A stretch of DNA of 64,000 bases, from NCBI RefSeq assembly GCF_947495025.1, contig NZ_CANLXG010000001.1:310001-374000 (forward strand), read 5' to 3'. The position numbers were made by a program, and so were the translations under genes. Every line of letters begins with the position of its first letter. The stretch's first letter is position 1. Below, piece by piece: positions 46,362 through 55,454 of the stretch. This DNA comes from an uncultured Roseobacter sp. (GTDB lineage: Bacteria > Pseudomonadota > Alphaproteobacteria > Rhodobacterales > Rhodobacteraceae). The notes beneath the pieces were generated by a model. The model saw only the letters and a program-made list of their open reading frames with translations, was not told where the DNA came from and did no database searches.

Positions 46362-47568
46362 ACACGGCCCGGAGTGCCAGAACGGCATTCATCCCGCCGA
46401 AGGCAAAGGCGTTCGACAACGCGACGCTGACCTTTTCCTCCCGGGCTTCATTTGGCACCACATCCAGCGCACATTCGGGGTCCGGCTCTTCGTAACCGAT
46501 TGTCGGCGCGATGACTCCGTCCCGCAGCGCCATGATACAGGCCAGAAGCTCGACCGCGCCGGTGCCGCCGATCAGGTGACCGTGCATGGATTTCGTGGAT
46601 GAAATCATCAGCTTGTCAGCATGGGGGCCAAAGACATCGGCCACTGCGGCGCATTCTGTTTTGTCATTGGCTGCCGTGCCTGTTCCGTGCGCATTGATAT
46701 AGCCGACGTCATCCCGGCTGATCCGGGCGTCTGCCAGCGCGCCCGACATGGCCCGTGCAGCACCGTTCTTGGACGGCATGACAATATCGGCCGCATCTGA
46801 AGACATGGCAAACCCGACGATTTCGCACAGAATATCGGCGCCCCGGTCCTTTGCGTGTTCCATTTCCTCGAAGACAAATACCCCTGCCCCCTCGCCCTGC
46901 ACCATCCCGTTCCGGTTTGCGGAAAAGGGCCGGCAGGCGTCGCGGGACATAACCCGCAACCCTTCCCAGGCTTTGACACCACCGAAACACAGCATGGATT
47001 CCGAACCGCCCGTGACCATAACCGGCGCCATGCCGGAGCGTACCATGGCAAAGGCCTGCGCCATTGCATGGTTGGACGAGGCACAGGCGGTGGAGACGGT
47101 AAACGACGGCCCCTTGAGGTTGTGTTCCATACTGACATGCGATGCTGCGGCATTGTTCATCAGCTTGGGAACCACAAAGGGATGTACCCGGTTTTTGCCG
47201 TCTTCATAGACGGAGCGATAATTATCATCCCAGGTACTGACACCACCACCGGCCGTGCCCAACACGACGCCGGAGCGGGCCGAAAGCTCGCCGCTGAAGG
47301 TCAGACCGGACTGGTCTATGGCTTCCTTCGCCGCGGCAAGGGTGAATTGGGTGAAACGGTCATATAGGGACATCTGCTGGCGGTTATACCGCCCCTCAGC
47401 CTCAAAACCGCGCACCTGCCCGCCGATACGGATTGAAAGGCGTTCGACATCACGCAGAGACAATTCGCCGATGCCACAGACGCCTTCGCGCATCGCCTCA
47501 AGGGTCGCCGGAACATTATGCCCCAACGCGTTGATTGTACCGGCACCCGTAATGACAACACGGTTCAT
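46360..47568 (-). CDS. Beta-ketoacyl-ACP synthase (FabF/NodE-type)
   Basis: Elongates an acyl chain by condensing malonyl-ACP with an acyl-ACP. 402 residues with the catalytic triad Cys162 in S-T-A-C-A-S-S, His in N-A-H-G-T-G-T near 293 and His in S-M-H-G-H-L-I-G-G-T near 330. G-A-G-T near the start and F-G-G-M-N-A near the end are typical. It follows a dedicated ACP gene after 5 bases and lies in an LpxD cluster, so it probably feeds a special acyl chain to lipid A. Confidence 0.93.
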   Translation of the reverse strand: MNRVVITGAGTINALGHNVPATLEAMREGVCGIGELSLRDVERLSIRIGGQVRGFEAEGRYNRQQMSLYDRFTQFTLAAAKEAIDQSGLTFSGELSARSGVVLGTAGGGVSTWDDNYRSVYEDGKNRVHPFVVPKLMNNAAASHVSMEHNLKGPSFTVSTACASSNHAMAQAFAMVRSGMAPVMVTGGSESMLCFGGVKAWEGLRVMSRDACRPFSANRNGMVQGEGAGVFVFEEMEHAKDRGADILCEIVGFAMSSDAADIVMPSKNGAARAMSGALADARISRDDVGYINAHGTGTAANDKTECAAVADVFGPHADKLMISSTKSMHGHLIGGTGAVELLACIMALRDGVIAPTIGYEEPDPECALDVVPNEAREEKVSVALSNAFAFGGMNAVLALRAV

Positions 47569-47573
47569 GGCGA

Positions 47574-47831
47574 TCAGGCCTGTTCCGCAATCAGCCGTTC
47601 AATACCCGACACGATGGAAGCAACTGTCGATATGTCAAAATCGCCCTCGGCCGGATTATTGGCGTTGAAAGGGACCGAGATATCAAAGGTCTCCTCAATG
47701 GCAAAAATGCTCTCGACCAGTCCGAGACTGTCGATTCCCAGGCTTTCAAGTGTACTCTCCGGGGTGACGTCGGACGGGTCCAGCACGGCCTGTTCGGCAA
47801 TGATCTGAATAACCTGTTCCTGAATGCTCAT
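47574..47831 (-). CDS. Acyl carrier protein
   Basis: 85 residues. The phosphopantetheine Ser is Ser35 in L-G-I-D-S-L-G-L-V-E. It differs from the housekeeping ACP in the surrounding residues (D-S-L-G rather than D-S-L-D) and has a longer C-terminal helix, so it is probably a dedicated ACP for the adjoining ketosynthase. The ATG at 47831 follows AGGAAGAG. Confidence 0.9.
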   Translation of the reverse strand: MSIQEQVIQIIAEQAVLDPSDVTPESTLESLGIDSLGLVESIFAIEETFDISVPFNANNPAEGDFDISTVASIVSGIERLIAEQA

Positions 47832-47864
47832 CGGCTCTTCCTCCGTGGCTCTCACGAAGTGGAT

Positions 47865-48959
47865 TTAGTCATTCCCGCTGGTTTTGGAAACCGCTTTCTG
47901 TAGCGCTGAAAAGTCGCGCATCAGACGGGGCAGACGCCGCAGCGCTTTATAGGTTTCAATGTGTGTGTCCATTTTCATACCCGGGTACCCGAGTATCGTG
48001 CGCCCTGCCGGCACATTCGACAGGATCTTGGTGCCACCGCCCGCGATCACGCGGTCACCGATAAAGATGTTGTCGGACACACCGACCTGGCCACCCAGCA
48101 CCACGTTATTGCCGATTGTCACAGAACCAGCGATACCGACCTGCCCGCACAACAGGCAATCCTCGCCCACCACGACGTTGTGACCGAGATGTACAAGGTT
48201 ATCGAGCTTGCTCCCGTTGCCGATAACTGTATCGCGTATGGTGCCACAGTCGATCGTTGCATTGGACCCGATTTCCACGTCGTCGCCTATGGTAATACCC
48301 CCGAGAGAATGTATGCGGGCCCAGGGTTGTGCTGCTGCTTCCTGCTGATCACCCAGCGTACTGCGCGCTTTTTCAACCGCAGATACCTCGGGCGTCGTAA
48401 AGGAAAATCCATCCCCACCGACCCGGCATCCGGGCTGACAGATCAGGCGCTGACCGGCGGTGACGCGTGCACCAATGGAAACATGTTCGCGCAGATACGA
48501 CTCCGCGCCGATCGTGCTGTTCTGACCGATGTAGCAATGTGGGCCGATGATGGTGTTGTTGCCGATCCGCGCCCCGGGCGCAATCACAGTAAAGGGGCCA
48601 ATGCTGACGCCCGTGCCGATCTGCGCATCCTCTGCCACGATCGCACCAGGGTGAATTCCGGCACCAAAGCCCTGCCCGCGGTCCATCATTTTCGTCAGTC
48701 CGGCCATTGCATACCGGGGCCTGTCAGGAATGATCGCGGCCTCAAGGCCCATGGATTGCCAGTCAGCGTCAGGCCAGAGCATGGCAGCGCGCGCACGACC
48801 CTCGGGCAGATGCCCGGCATACTGTGGCCGCGTTGCCATGGCCAGATCGTCCGGCCCGGCGCTCTGAGGTTCGGCCACTGCCTTAACAGTGATGTCGGCG
48901 TCGCCGAAGACGTCAGCACCGATCGCTTCAGCGATCTGACGGACGGTATAATGCGTCAT
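47865..48959 (-). CDS. lpxD: UDP-3-O-acylglucosamine N-acyltransferase LpxD
   Basis: Third step of lipid A synthesis: adds a 3-hydroxyacyl chain to the amine of UDP-3-O-acylglucosamine. 364 residues. An N-terminal uridine-binding domain precedes long hexapeptide repeats (I-G-x-x-x-x-I/V) from about 110 on, with the catalytic His in L-V-H-L-G-H-N near 262. Start at the ATG 48959 (M-T-H-Y-T-V-R-Q-I-A-E). It sits directly upstream of the ACP and ketosynthase genes. Confidence 0.95.
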   Translation of the reverse strand: MTHYTVRQIAEAIGADVFGDADITVKAVAEPQSAGPDDLAMATRPQYAGHLPEGRARAAMLWPDADWQSMGLEAAIIPDRPRYAMAGLTKMMDRGQGFGAGIHPGAIVAEDAQIGTGVSIGPFTVIAPGARIGNNTIIGPHCYIGQNSTIGAESYLREHVSIGARVTAGQRLICQPGCRVGGDGFSFTTPEVSAVEKARSTLGDQQEAAAQPWARIHSLGGITIGDDVEIGSNATIDCGTIRDTVIGNGSKLDNLVHLGHNVVVGEDCLLCGQVGIAGSVTIGNNVVLGGQVGVSDNIFIGDRVIAGGGTKILSNVPAGRTILGYPGMKMDTHIETYKALRRLPRLMRDFSALQKAVSKTSGND

Positions 48960-48993
48960 GAGCGGGGTTTCCCTTGTGGTCAGGGACCCTGAT

Positions 48994-50610
48994 TTAACCC
49001 TGAACGGCCCGCATTGCCACCCCTGCGCCGGCAAGTGCTTTCCAGATACGTCCGTCCCGCCCGTAGATGTCACGGCGAAAGCGCACCTTACCCTTTTCAT
49101 CGGCGAAGGCCGTGCGGTAGATAATATGTACCGGGACCGGTTTTTTCAGGTAAACGGTTGTTTCTTTGCCCGTGGCCAGTTTCGCCTGGAAGAACCCTTC
49201 AGGGTCGCTGGTCTGCTTTGCAAGCAGAGCATAGGCAAAGTCAAAGGGATCAGCCAGACGGATACATCCGTGGCTGTATGCCCGGATTTCGCGACCAAAA
49301 AGGTTTTTCGCCGGTGTGTCGTGAAGATAGATGTTGTGTTTGTTCGGGAACATGAATTTCACAAGCCCCAGCGCGTTACCACGACTTGGGGGCTGACGCA
49401 TTGCAAACGGGAACGAACGGGCGTCAAACTGTGTGAAATCAACCGCTGACCGGTCAATCCGGCGACCGGAGCGGTCAGTGATTTCGATATGGTTCACAGC
49501 ATTCGGGTTCTTCTGCAGCTCTGGCAGGTATTCCTTAGTGATGATCGAACGTGGCACGTACCAGCTGGGATTGATGACCATGAATTCCATTACGTCCGAA
49601 AACTCGGGGGATTGCCGGTCAGAATCCCGTGCGCCAATCACCGAACGCGTGCTGAACGTGACTTTTCCGTTGTCGAAAATCTTGGCCGAGAAATCGGTCA
49701 GGTTGACCTCGATATGGCGTTTGCCGCGGTCGAGGTTCAGCCAGCGCTCGCGTTCCATCGCGACGATCACAGACTGCAGTCTGTCTTTGACCGATTTGTT
49801 GATCTCTTTCATCGTACCGGGGCCCACGACGCCATCTTCGGCCAGCCCGTGTGCGCGCTGGAAATACAGAACGGCGCTCTGCATTGCCGGATCATAGGTC
49901 TGACCGGAGCTGCGCTTCATGTAGCCCATGCGTACAAGGCGGTTGCGCAGTTCAACAACGGAGGGGCCGGTTGCACCTGGTTTCAGCGTTTTGGACCGGA
50001 CAGTTGCTCCCCAGCCGCCGTCTGCCAGCAATCGCTCCAGCCGCAGTTTTTCTTTCATCAGAGCGGTATATTCGGGCGTGTCGGGCGGAAGAGCGCGGAA
50101 GAAACCGGTGGGCGAGGATTTCGCGAAATTGGTCAGATAGGATCCCCTGTCGCGATACGGCACCTGGCGGACAATCGCCTTGTCGACGCGGCCGGGCACC
50201 AGAACACCGGTCTGGATATCACGCGCGTACTGCAGGAAAACGCGGCTCATCTCAACTTCGAGCGCACCGACTTCTGCGGCCGTGCGCGCGTTCTGCATAC
50301 GCGACTGCAGCCCGGCAAGATCGTACCGGCCCTGAGGCAGTCCGTGATCCCCGGCCCGTTCCAGCGCATCGATCAGCGCGGCGCGGCGTTTGCGGTCGCG
50401 CCCTTTGCCGGTCCAGATGCTTTCATAGCCGTTGGCCTGGTAAAAGGCGGAAATATCGCTGTCACGTGCAGCAGCAGACGCAACTGCCTGTTTAAAAGCA
50501 GTATTTTCAGCGGCAGCAGATGATGGGACGGATGCTGAGAAAAATGCAGCGGCAACAAACGCCAGCATGCAGAACATAATCCGGGTCGAAGAAACAGCGC
50601 GCAGGTACAT
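48994..50610 (-). CDS. L,D-transpeptidase (LdtD/YcbB-like)
   Basis: Makes 3-3 crosslinks or lipoprotein links in the cell wall. 538 residues: signal peptide about 1-32, a long N-terminal region, a peptidoglycan-binding module near 210-270 (G-Y-M-K and V-V-G-P-G-T) and a YkuD domain with catalytic Cys in S-H-G-C-I-R-L near 447. Preceded by GAGG. Divergent across 303 bases from a MepK-like gene, the same pairing as E. coli ldtD-mepK. Confidence 0.9.
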   Translation of the reverse strand: MYLRAVSSTRIMFCMLAFVAAAFFSASVPSSAAAENTAFKQAVASAAARDSDISAFYQANGYESIWTGKGRDRKRRAALIDALERAGDHGLPQGRYDLAGLQSRMQNARTAAEVGALEVEMSRVFLQYARDIQTGVLVPGRVDKAIVRQVPYRDRGSYLTNFAKSSPTGFFRALPPDTPEYTALMKEKLRLERLLADGGWGATVRSKTLKPGATGPSVVELRNRLVRMGYMKRSSGQTYDPAMQSAVLYFQRAHGLAEDGVVGPGTMKEINKSVKDRLQSVIVAMERERWLNLDRGKRHIEVNLTDFSAKIFDNGKVTFSTRSVIGARDSDRQSPEFSDVMEFMVINPSWYVPRSIITKEYLPELQKNPNAVNHIEITDRSGRRIDRSAVDFTQFDARSFPFAMRQPPSRGNALGLVKFMFPNKHNIYLHDTPAKNLFGREIRAYSHGCIRLADPFDFAYALLAKQTSDPEGFFQAKLATGKETTVYLKKPVPVHIIYRTAFADEKGKVRFRRDIYGRDGRIWKALAGAGVAMRAVQG

Positions 50611-50913
50611 AAAAACCTCACTCGAAAATAGCAGACAGCCTGTTGTGCCGGGCCTTACCCGGTGCTGTCCAATAACATTTCCGATTCATGTCAAGGAAAG
50701 GTGAAAATGATGCAGGGATGCACCGGTTCCGCAAAAACGGCCACCCGGACGTCGATGCGCGGTTTTTTGCCTAAAATTGTCCGAAAACAGCACATTGCGT
50801 TTTCACGACTTGGTTAACAATTGCGTCTATGACATACAACTGTTGCATCTGGGACAGAGATGACATGCCCGTGTAACATCACGGGCCAGGCAGGAACGAG
50901 GCAAGACCAGGCT
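50611..50913. other. Divergent intergenic region of 303 bases
   Basis: Shared by the L,D-transpeptidase and MepK-like genes. It holds a perfect 7-bp hairpin GCCCGTG/CACGGGC (50867-50886) near the MepK-like start. No confident promoter was picked. Confidence 0.6.
50867..50886 (+). repeat. Inverted repeat upstream of the MepK-like gene
   Basis: GCCCGTG (50867-50873), TAACAT, CACGGGC (50880-50886), perfect 7-bp arms. It may be an operator or an RNA leader hairpin; it ends 28 bases before the ATG. Confidence 0.5.
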
Positions 50914-51483
50914 ATGACGAATGACAGCTCAGCGGGCTTTACACGCCGTGCGCTTCTTCAGGCATTTGCAGCGACAGCGCTTGTTGCAGCCCCCACATAC
51001 AGTAACGCAGCCGGTTTCCTGAGAGGCGGTGGAGATATCCGCCGCATTAAGATGTATTCCGGCCGCACCGGCGAGCGGATGGATACGATCTACTGGATCG
51101 AGGGGAAATACGTTCCCGAAGCGGTCAAGGAAATCAATTACTTCATGCGGGACTGGCGCACGGACGGATCTATCTCGATGGATCTGCGCACAATCGACAT
51201 TATGGCGGCCGCGCATAATATGCTGGACGCCAGCGAGCCCTATATGTTGCTGTCAGGGTATCGCAGCCCGCAGACGAACGCGATGCTGCGGTCGCGCAGC
51301 CGCCGTGTTGCCAAGAATTCGCTGCACATGAAAGGCCAGGCGGCGGACCTTCGCCTGACATCGCGTTCCGTCGGTCAGATCGCAAAGGCGGCTGCGGCCT
51401 GTCGCGGCGGTGGTGTCGGCAAATACAGCGGTTCGAATTTTGTGCATATGGATTGTGGCGTGGTGCGTACCTGGGGTCGGTAA
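50914..51483 (+). CDS. MepK-like murein endopeptidase (DUF882/M15A family)
   Basis: 189 residues. N-terminal twin-arginine-like signal (F-T-R-R-A-L-L-Q-A-F), cleavage near S-N-A-A. Zinc ligands are visible: H-M-K-G-Q-A-A-D-L-R near 140 (His and Asp) and F-V-H-M-D-C-G near 180 (His). The family trims peptide crosslinks. E. coli MepK works with LdtD, and this gene lies divergent from an LdtD-like gene. Start at the ATG 50914. Confidence 0.85.
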   Translation: MTNDSSAGFTRRALLQAFAATALVAAPTYSNAAGFLRGGGDIRRIKMYSGRTGERMDTIYWIEGKYVPEAVKEINYFMRDWRTDGSISMDLRTIDIMAAAHNMLDASEPYMLLSGYRSPQTNAMLRSRSRRVAKNSLHMKGQAADLRLTSRSVGQIAKAAAACRGGGVGKYSGSNFVHMDCGVVRTWGR

Positions 51484-51510
51484 GGCCCCGCCCAGTTGTT
51501 GCGTCTGACC

Positions 51511-51535
51511 AACGGCCCCGCGGGGCCGTTTTTTG
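51511..51535 (+). terminator. Intrinsic terminator after the MepK-like gene
   Basis: AACGGCCCCG and CGGGGCCGTT (51511-51530) form a perfect 20-base palindrome, with six T bases from 51529 to 51534. Confidence 0.88.
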
Positions 51536-51621
51536 TGGCCGGCAGGCGCGCTCAGGCGCCCGGTTCCGTACTGGCGAAGGCCGGTGCGCGGATGACCAGG
51601 GCGTTCGGGTGGCTTTGAGGG

Positions 51622-52500
51622 TTACGTCGTCAGTAGCGGAGACCTGGACACCAGCCAGTCAGTGACCGTACCGATGGCAGCGCCTGATTTCCGGTCCCGC
51701 TGTGAAAGCAGGTAAAAGTCCTGGCCGCCATGCAGGCAGGCTTCTCCGATCTGTATCAGTCGCCCCGCTTTCAGGTCTCTTTCGACCAGAAAACGGCTGG
51801 CCAGCGCCACGCCCTGTCCGGCAGCAGCTGCATCAATTGCCAGCGCTGTCTGACTGAGACGCAGGTTTCGCGGAGCTTCGTCAGATATGCCGTTTTCAGC
51901 CAGAAACGCGGCCCAAAGACCGTGTGTGTCGTGAATTTTCGGCAGACCAGCGAGGGAAGCAGCCGATCCGGACTGGCCGACCCCAGGCAAATATGGTGAC
52001 GCAATCGCGATGATTTCCTGATCAAACAACCTGATTGCGCGCAACGCGGCGCCAAAGGGGGACGCACCCTGACGGATCGCCAGATCAATCCCGTCGCTGT
52101 GAAAGCTCGAGATTTTCTCGGTTGCCATAATGCGCAGATCTGTGTCGGGGTGCCTGGCCGAGAAATCCGGCAGATTGGGGATCAGCCATTTCGCAGCAAA
52201 CGTTGGCGTTACACTGATGACCACCCTGCCCGGTTCCGGTCGCAGATCGGCGGTTGCCTCCTGCAGTTCCAGAAAGGCTGCTGCAATCCGGCTGTGATAC
52301 CGTCTGCCGCTCTGTGTGAGCGCCAGCCCTTTCGGAAGCCGGTCAAAGAGCGTCACACCAAGATGTGCTTCGAGCTGCCGTACCTGCTGTGCGACAGCGC
52401 CCTGGGTCACGCCAAGCTCCTCGGCGGCCGCGCGAAAACTCAGCCGCCGCCCTGCAACATCAAACGCACGCAATCCGTTCAGGGGAGGCAGCTGTTTCAT
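51622..52500 (-). CDS. LysR-family transcription regulator (GcvA-like)
   Basis: 292 residues: winged helix at 1-70 (L-R-A-F-D-V-A-G-R-R-L-S-F-R-A-A-A-E-E-L) and a periplasmic-binding-like effector domain. The N-terminal P-P-L-N-G-L-R-A-F-D matches the GcvA/AmpR group. It is divergent from the SDR gene at 52597, across a 96-base gap that has LysR-like T-rich motifs, so it probably controls that gene. Effector unknown. Confidence 0.9.
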   Translation of the reverse strand: MKQLPPLNGLRAFDVAGRRLSFRAAAEELGVTQGAVAQQVRQLEAHLGVTLFDRLPKGLALTQSGRRYHSRIAAAFLELQEATADLRPEPGRVVISVTPTFAAKWLIPNLPDFSARHPDTDLRIMATEKISSFHSDGIDLAIRQGASPFGAALRAIRLFDQEIIAIASPYLPGVGQSGSAASLAGLPKIHDTHGLWAAFLAENGISDEAPRNLRLSQTALAIDAAAAGQGVALASRFLVERDLKAGRLIQIGEACLHGGQDFYLLSQRDRKSGAAIGTVTDWLVSRSPLLTT

Positions 52501-52596
52501 GGGGCTGTAGTAATTCTACTGTCACAAAAGATCAATACTCCCGCGAAGTCCTGAAAAATTCCGCGTATTGTGTGTAAAATGAAACTGGAGACAATC

Positions 52597-53301
52597 ATGG
52601 CAGTAGAAAAAGTAGCGCTTATCACAGCGGGCGGCAGCGGCATGGGAGCGGACGCAGCCCGCCGTCTCGCAGCGGATGGTTTCAACATTGGTATCCTGTC
52701 GTCCTCCGGCAAGGGGGAGGCCATTGGCACCGAGCTCGGCGGCTTTGGGGTGACCGGCTCCAATCTGGACCCTGATGCGCTTGAGGCGCTTGTGCAGGGC
52801 GCTGTATCGCGCTGGGGACGTGTGGATGTACTTGTGAATTCGGCAGGTCATGGTCCGAAAGGTCCGGTTCTGGAGATCAGCGACGCAGACTGGCACGACG
52901 GGATGGAGGTCTATCTGATGAATGTGATCCGCCCGACGCGGCTTGTCACTCCGGTGATGCAGGCGCAGGGTGGTGGTGCAATCATCAATATTTCCACTTT
53001 TGCCGCATTCGAACCCGATCCGCTTTTCCCGACCTCTGGAGTGTTTCGTGCAGGCCTTGCAGCATTTTCCAAGCTCTATGCAGACAAATACGCAGCGGAC
53101 AACATCCGCATAAACAACGTGATGCCGGGCTTTATCGACAGCCTTCCCGAGACGGAAGACAGAAAAGCACGCATCCCGCTCGGTCGGTATGGCAGGGCAG
53201 CAGAAGTGTCGTCCATGATTTCGTGGCTGGCGTCTGAGGACGGCGGATATGTAACCGGTCAGAATCTACGGATCGACGGAGGGCTGACACGTGCAGTGTG
53301 A
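52597..53301 (+). CDS. Short-chain dehydrogenase/reductase-like protein lacking the YxxxK pair
   Basis: 234 residues, Rossmann fold. Cofactor motif T-A-G-G-S-G-M-G (10-17) and N-S-A-G (81-84) are present. The usual catalytic Tyr-x-x-x-Lys is replaced by Ser147-G-V-F-Arg151, although Ser133 in I-N-I-S-T is kept. The C-terminal V-M-P-G-F-I-D-S-L-P matches a known subgroup that is similarly altered. The reaction is unclear. The ATG at 52597 follows GGAG; an upstream in-frame ATG is possible. Next gene overlaps by 11 bases. Confidence 0.88.
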   Translation: MAVEKVALITAGGSGMGADAARRLAADGFNIGILSSSGKGEAIGTELGGFGVTGSNLDPDALEALVQGAVSRWGRVDVLVNSAGHGPKGPVLEISDADWHDGMEVYLMNVIRPTRLVTPVMQAQGGGAIINISTFAAFEPDPLFPTSGVFRAGLAAFSKLYADKYAADNIRINNVMPGFIDSLPETEDRKARIPLGRYGRAAEVSSMISWLASEDGGYVTGQNLRIDGGLTRAV

Positions 53302-53545
53302 AACGACCACGGGTCCTGCCATGGGTCCGGCGGCGCTGACCACTGTGGTCAAGTGGGGAGCATCCGTGGTGCAGATCATGGGATATGCGGCAACGGCGGC
53401 GGGATACACCCCGTGGAACCTCTGTCTGTTTATCGTTGGTGTTCTCGGCTGGCTGGTCGTCGGTATCCTGTGGAAAGATCGTGCGATCATGCTGGTGCAT
53501 CTTGTGGCGCTGGCGGCCATGATTGCCGGCATGACGCAGGTGTAA
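53291..53545 (+). CDS. Small two- or three-helix membrane protein (DUF6552-like)
   Basis: 84 residues from a GTG at 53291, with GGAGGG seven bases upstream; an ATG at 53321 is the alternative. Hydrophobic segments at about 22-40, 43-60 and 65-82. It overlaps the SDR gene and is likely to be co-translated with it. I am only moderately sure of the DUF assignment. Function unknown. A strong hairpin follows (53552-53573). Confidence 0.7.
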   Translation: MQCETTTGPAMGPAALTTVVKWGASVVQIMGYAATAAGYTPWNLCLFIVGVLGWLVVGILWKDRAIMLVHLVALAAMIAGMTQV

Positions 53546-53551
53546 AACGCA

Positions 53552-53573
53552 GTCGCCGGATGCTGCCGGCGAC
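53552..53573 (+). other. Hairpin after the small membrane protein gene
   Basis: GTCGCCGG (53552-53559) and CCGGCGAC (53566-53573) form a perfect 8-bp stem. No T-tract follows, so it is probably a stability element or a factor-dependent stop. Confidence 0.5.
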
Positions 53574-53765
53574 GGCCTGCTGAACAGTATCATTCCCCGC
53601 TCAGCGCTAAAAAACCTTTGCATCGCTGATCGGGTGCCGAAGAACCTTCAGGGGTGCGTCCCAATTGCGCGCCCTCTGCGCATGCCCGTTAGTGCATCGA
53701 TAAACGGGGAGCGGCACCTGACAGTACCAGATATCCGATCCTCCGCCTGTATCTCTGTCGCCTGA

Positions 53766-54662
53766 TCAAGAAAGACATCCCGCGTATGGTGACCTGAGGC
53801 GTTCACTCAGAAAATCCATCATCAGGCGGATGCGTTTGTTATGACGCACGTCGCTGTGGCAGGCGAGCCAGAGTTCGACGGGCGGTATGGGCAGGTCGGA
53901 GAGGACCTGCACAATCCCGGGCCAGAGCGCGGCCATTCCCCTGTGCAAAGGGCCGATGCCGATGCCTGCGCGCACAGCGTTTATCCCGGCAAGATCGTTG
54001 TCACAGCGGAATGCGAAATCCCCCGGCACAAGCGCCAGACCTGCCGCCCGGTAAGCGTCGATCAGAGAGGCATCACGATCCGAACCAATAAGTGAGTGCT
54101 GTCTGAGGTCGCTCAGTTCAGTGGGTGCCGTGCAGCGTGAGAGATAGTCCCGGTGCGCAAACAGTCCTATCGGAAGTTCTGTGATTTTCCGCGCGACCAG
54201 ATCACCCTGTCTGGGGCGGAACATGCGAATCGCGATGTCTGCGTCCCGCTGCAGAAGGTTGGTGGCTTCATTGCTGACGTCAGTCTCAACCTCGATTTCG
54301 GGATAGTCCCGCATGAAGTCTCCCAGAATTCCGGGCAAAAGAAAGGTTCCGATGATCTGATTGGCAGAAAGCCTGACGACGCCTTCGATCTTTTCCTCCA
54401 TCCCGCCTGCCAAACGTTCGAACGCGACTGCATCACTTACAAGGTCACGTGCGGTGGCGACCAGATCAGCACCCTTCCCGGTCAGCCGCATTCCGCCGCG
54501 CCCCCGGACAAAGAGCCTGAAGCCAAGCGCACCTTCCAGCAGGTCGATATGACGGCCGACAGTGGGCTGCGTCAGGCCCAGGTGCCCTGACGCGGCCAGA
54601 AGTGAACCGTGCTCGACAACAGCATGAAAAGTCCGGATGTGGTCCAGCGAGACGTTCATCAT
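53766..54662 (-). CDS. LysR-family transcription regulator
   Basis: 298 residues: winged helix at about 3-62 (L-D-H-I-R-T-F-H-A-V-V-E-H-G-S-L) and an effector-binding domain. Two adjacent ATG codons (54662, 54659) are both possible starts. It is divergent from the SRPBCC gene; the shared gap is AT-rich with TATAAT-type repeats near 54670-54690. The effector is unknown. Confidence 0.88.
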   Translation of the reverse strand: MMNVSLDHIRTFHAVVEHGSLLAASGHLGLTQPTVGRHIDLLEGALGFRLFVRGRGGMRLTGKGADLVATARDLVSDAVAFERLAGGMEEKIEGVVRLSANQIIGTFLLPGILGDFMRDYPEIEVETDVSNEATNLLQRDADIAIRMFRPRQGDLVARKITELPIGLFAHRDYLSRCTAPTELSDLRQHSLIGSDRDASLIDAYRAAGLALVPGDFAFRCDNDLAGINAVRAGIGIGPLHRGMAALWPGIVQVLSDLPIPPVELWLACHSDVRHNKRIRLMMDFLSERLRSPYAGCLS

Positions 54663-54792
54663 ATTTCCAGTATATAATTCTGTATAATACCTATGGGCAT
54701 TTTACTGATTTATCAACGCACGCACATATATCACTCTGGATTTGCCAGACCGAAAAGAACCATCTGGCGAGGTTTCAAAAGGAGTAAGGACG

Positions 54793-55305
54793 ATGATTTC
54801 CCCAACAAAAGCTGGCTCTGTCGTGAGTGCCGGCCGCGTTGCAACGGTGGTTGCCCCCAGGTTCACCGGCTTTTCCATATGCACAGCAACAGAGATCGCC
54901 GCGCCGGCCGACGTGGTGTGGAAAGAGCTGACCAACGCTACCGCCTATCCTGAATGGAATCCGTTCATACGCCATCTTTCCGGCAATCTGGCGGCAGGCC
55001 AGCGCCTTACCATCACTGTTCAGCCTGCAGGAAAAGCACCGTTTGTCTTTACCCCCGAGGTTCTGGTGGCTGATGAAAACCGTGAGCTCCGCTGGGCCGG
55101 TAAGCTGGGTGTGAAGGGTATATTCGATGGTGAACACTATTTCGTCCTCAACGAAACGGAAACCGGCACAACAATCCTCCGCCATGGTGAGGATTTCAGC
55201 GGGATGCTGGCCCGTCCCCTCATGGCCCTGATGGGCGAAAACATCTGCAGAGGTTTTGAGGCCATGAATCTTGCCCTGAAGACCCGGGTCGAGTCCGTGG
55301 CCTGA
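54793..55305 (+). CDS. SRPBCC-domain protein
   Basis: 170 residues. The START/Bet v 1-like fold: I-A-A-P-A-D-V-V-W-K-E-L-T near 36, Y-P-E-W-N-P-F near 52, and L-R-W-A-G-K-L-G near 99. These bind hydrophobic ligands or modify lipids, and the true role is unclear. The N-terminal 30 residues are unlike the fold. ATG at 54793 follows GGAGTAAGGA. Probably regulated by the divergent LysR. Confidence 0.82.
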   Translation: MISPTKAGSVVSAGRVATVVAPRFTGFSICTATEIAAPADVVWKELTNATAYPEWNPFIRHLSGNLAAGQRLTITVQPAGKAPFVFTPEVLVADENRELRWAGKLGVKGIFDGEHYFVLNETETGTTILRHGEDFSGMLARPLMALMGENICRGFEAMNLALKTRVESVA

Positions 55306-55454
55306 AGGTCCTGTTCATATCTACGGTTGTATCACCGCGCCCGCAGGGGTGTGCCAAAGCCGTTCTGCCGTTCTAATTCCCGCAAAGTCAGACATTCGTG
55401 TTGCGAAAGAAAAGACACCGAATGCATAGTGAAAGAAAACCCAGGGAGGAAAAT

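Noticed and set aside
55306..55454. Search for a Pho box upstream of phnD
   Set aside because: No pair of CTGTCA-type units at 11-base spacing was found; phnD control is left open.
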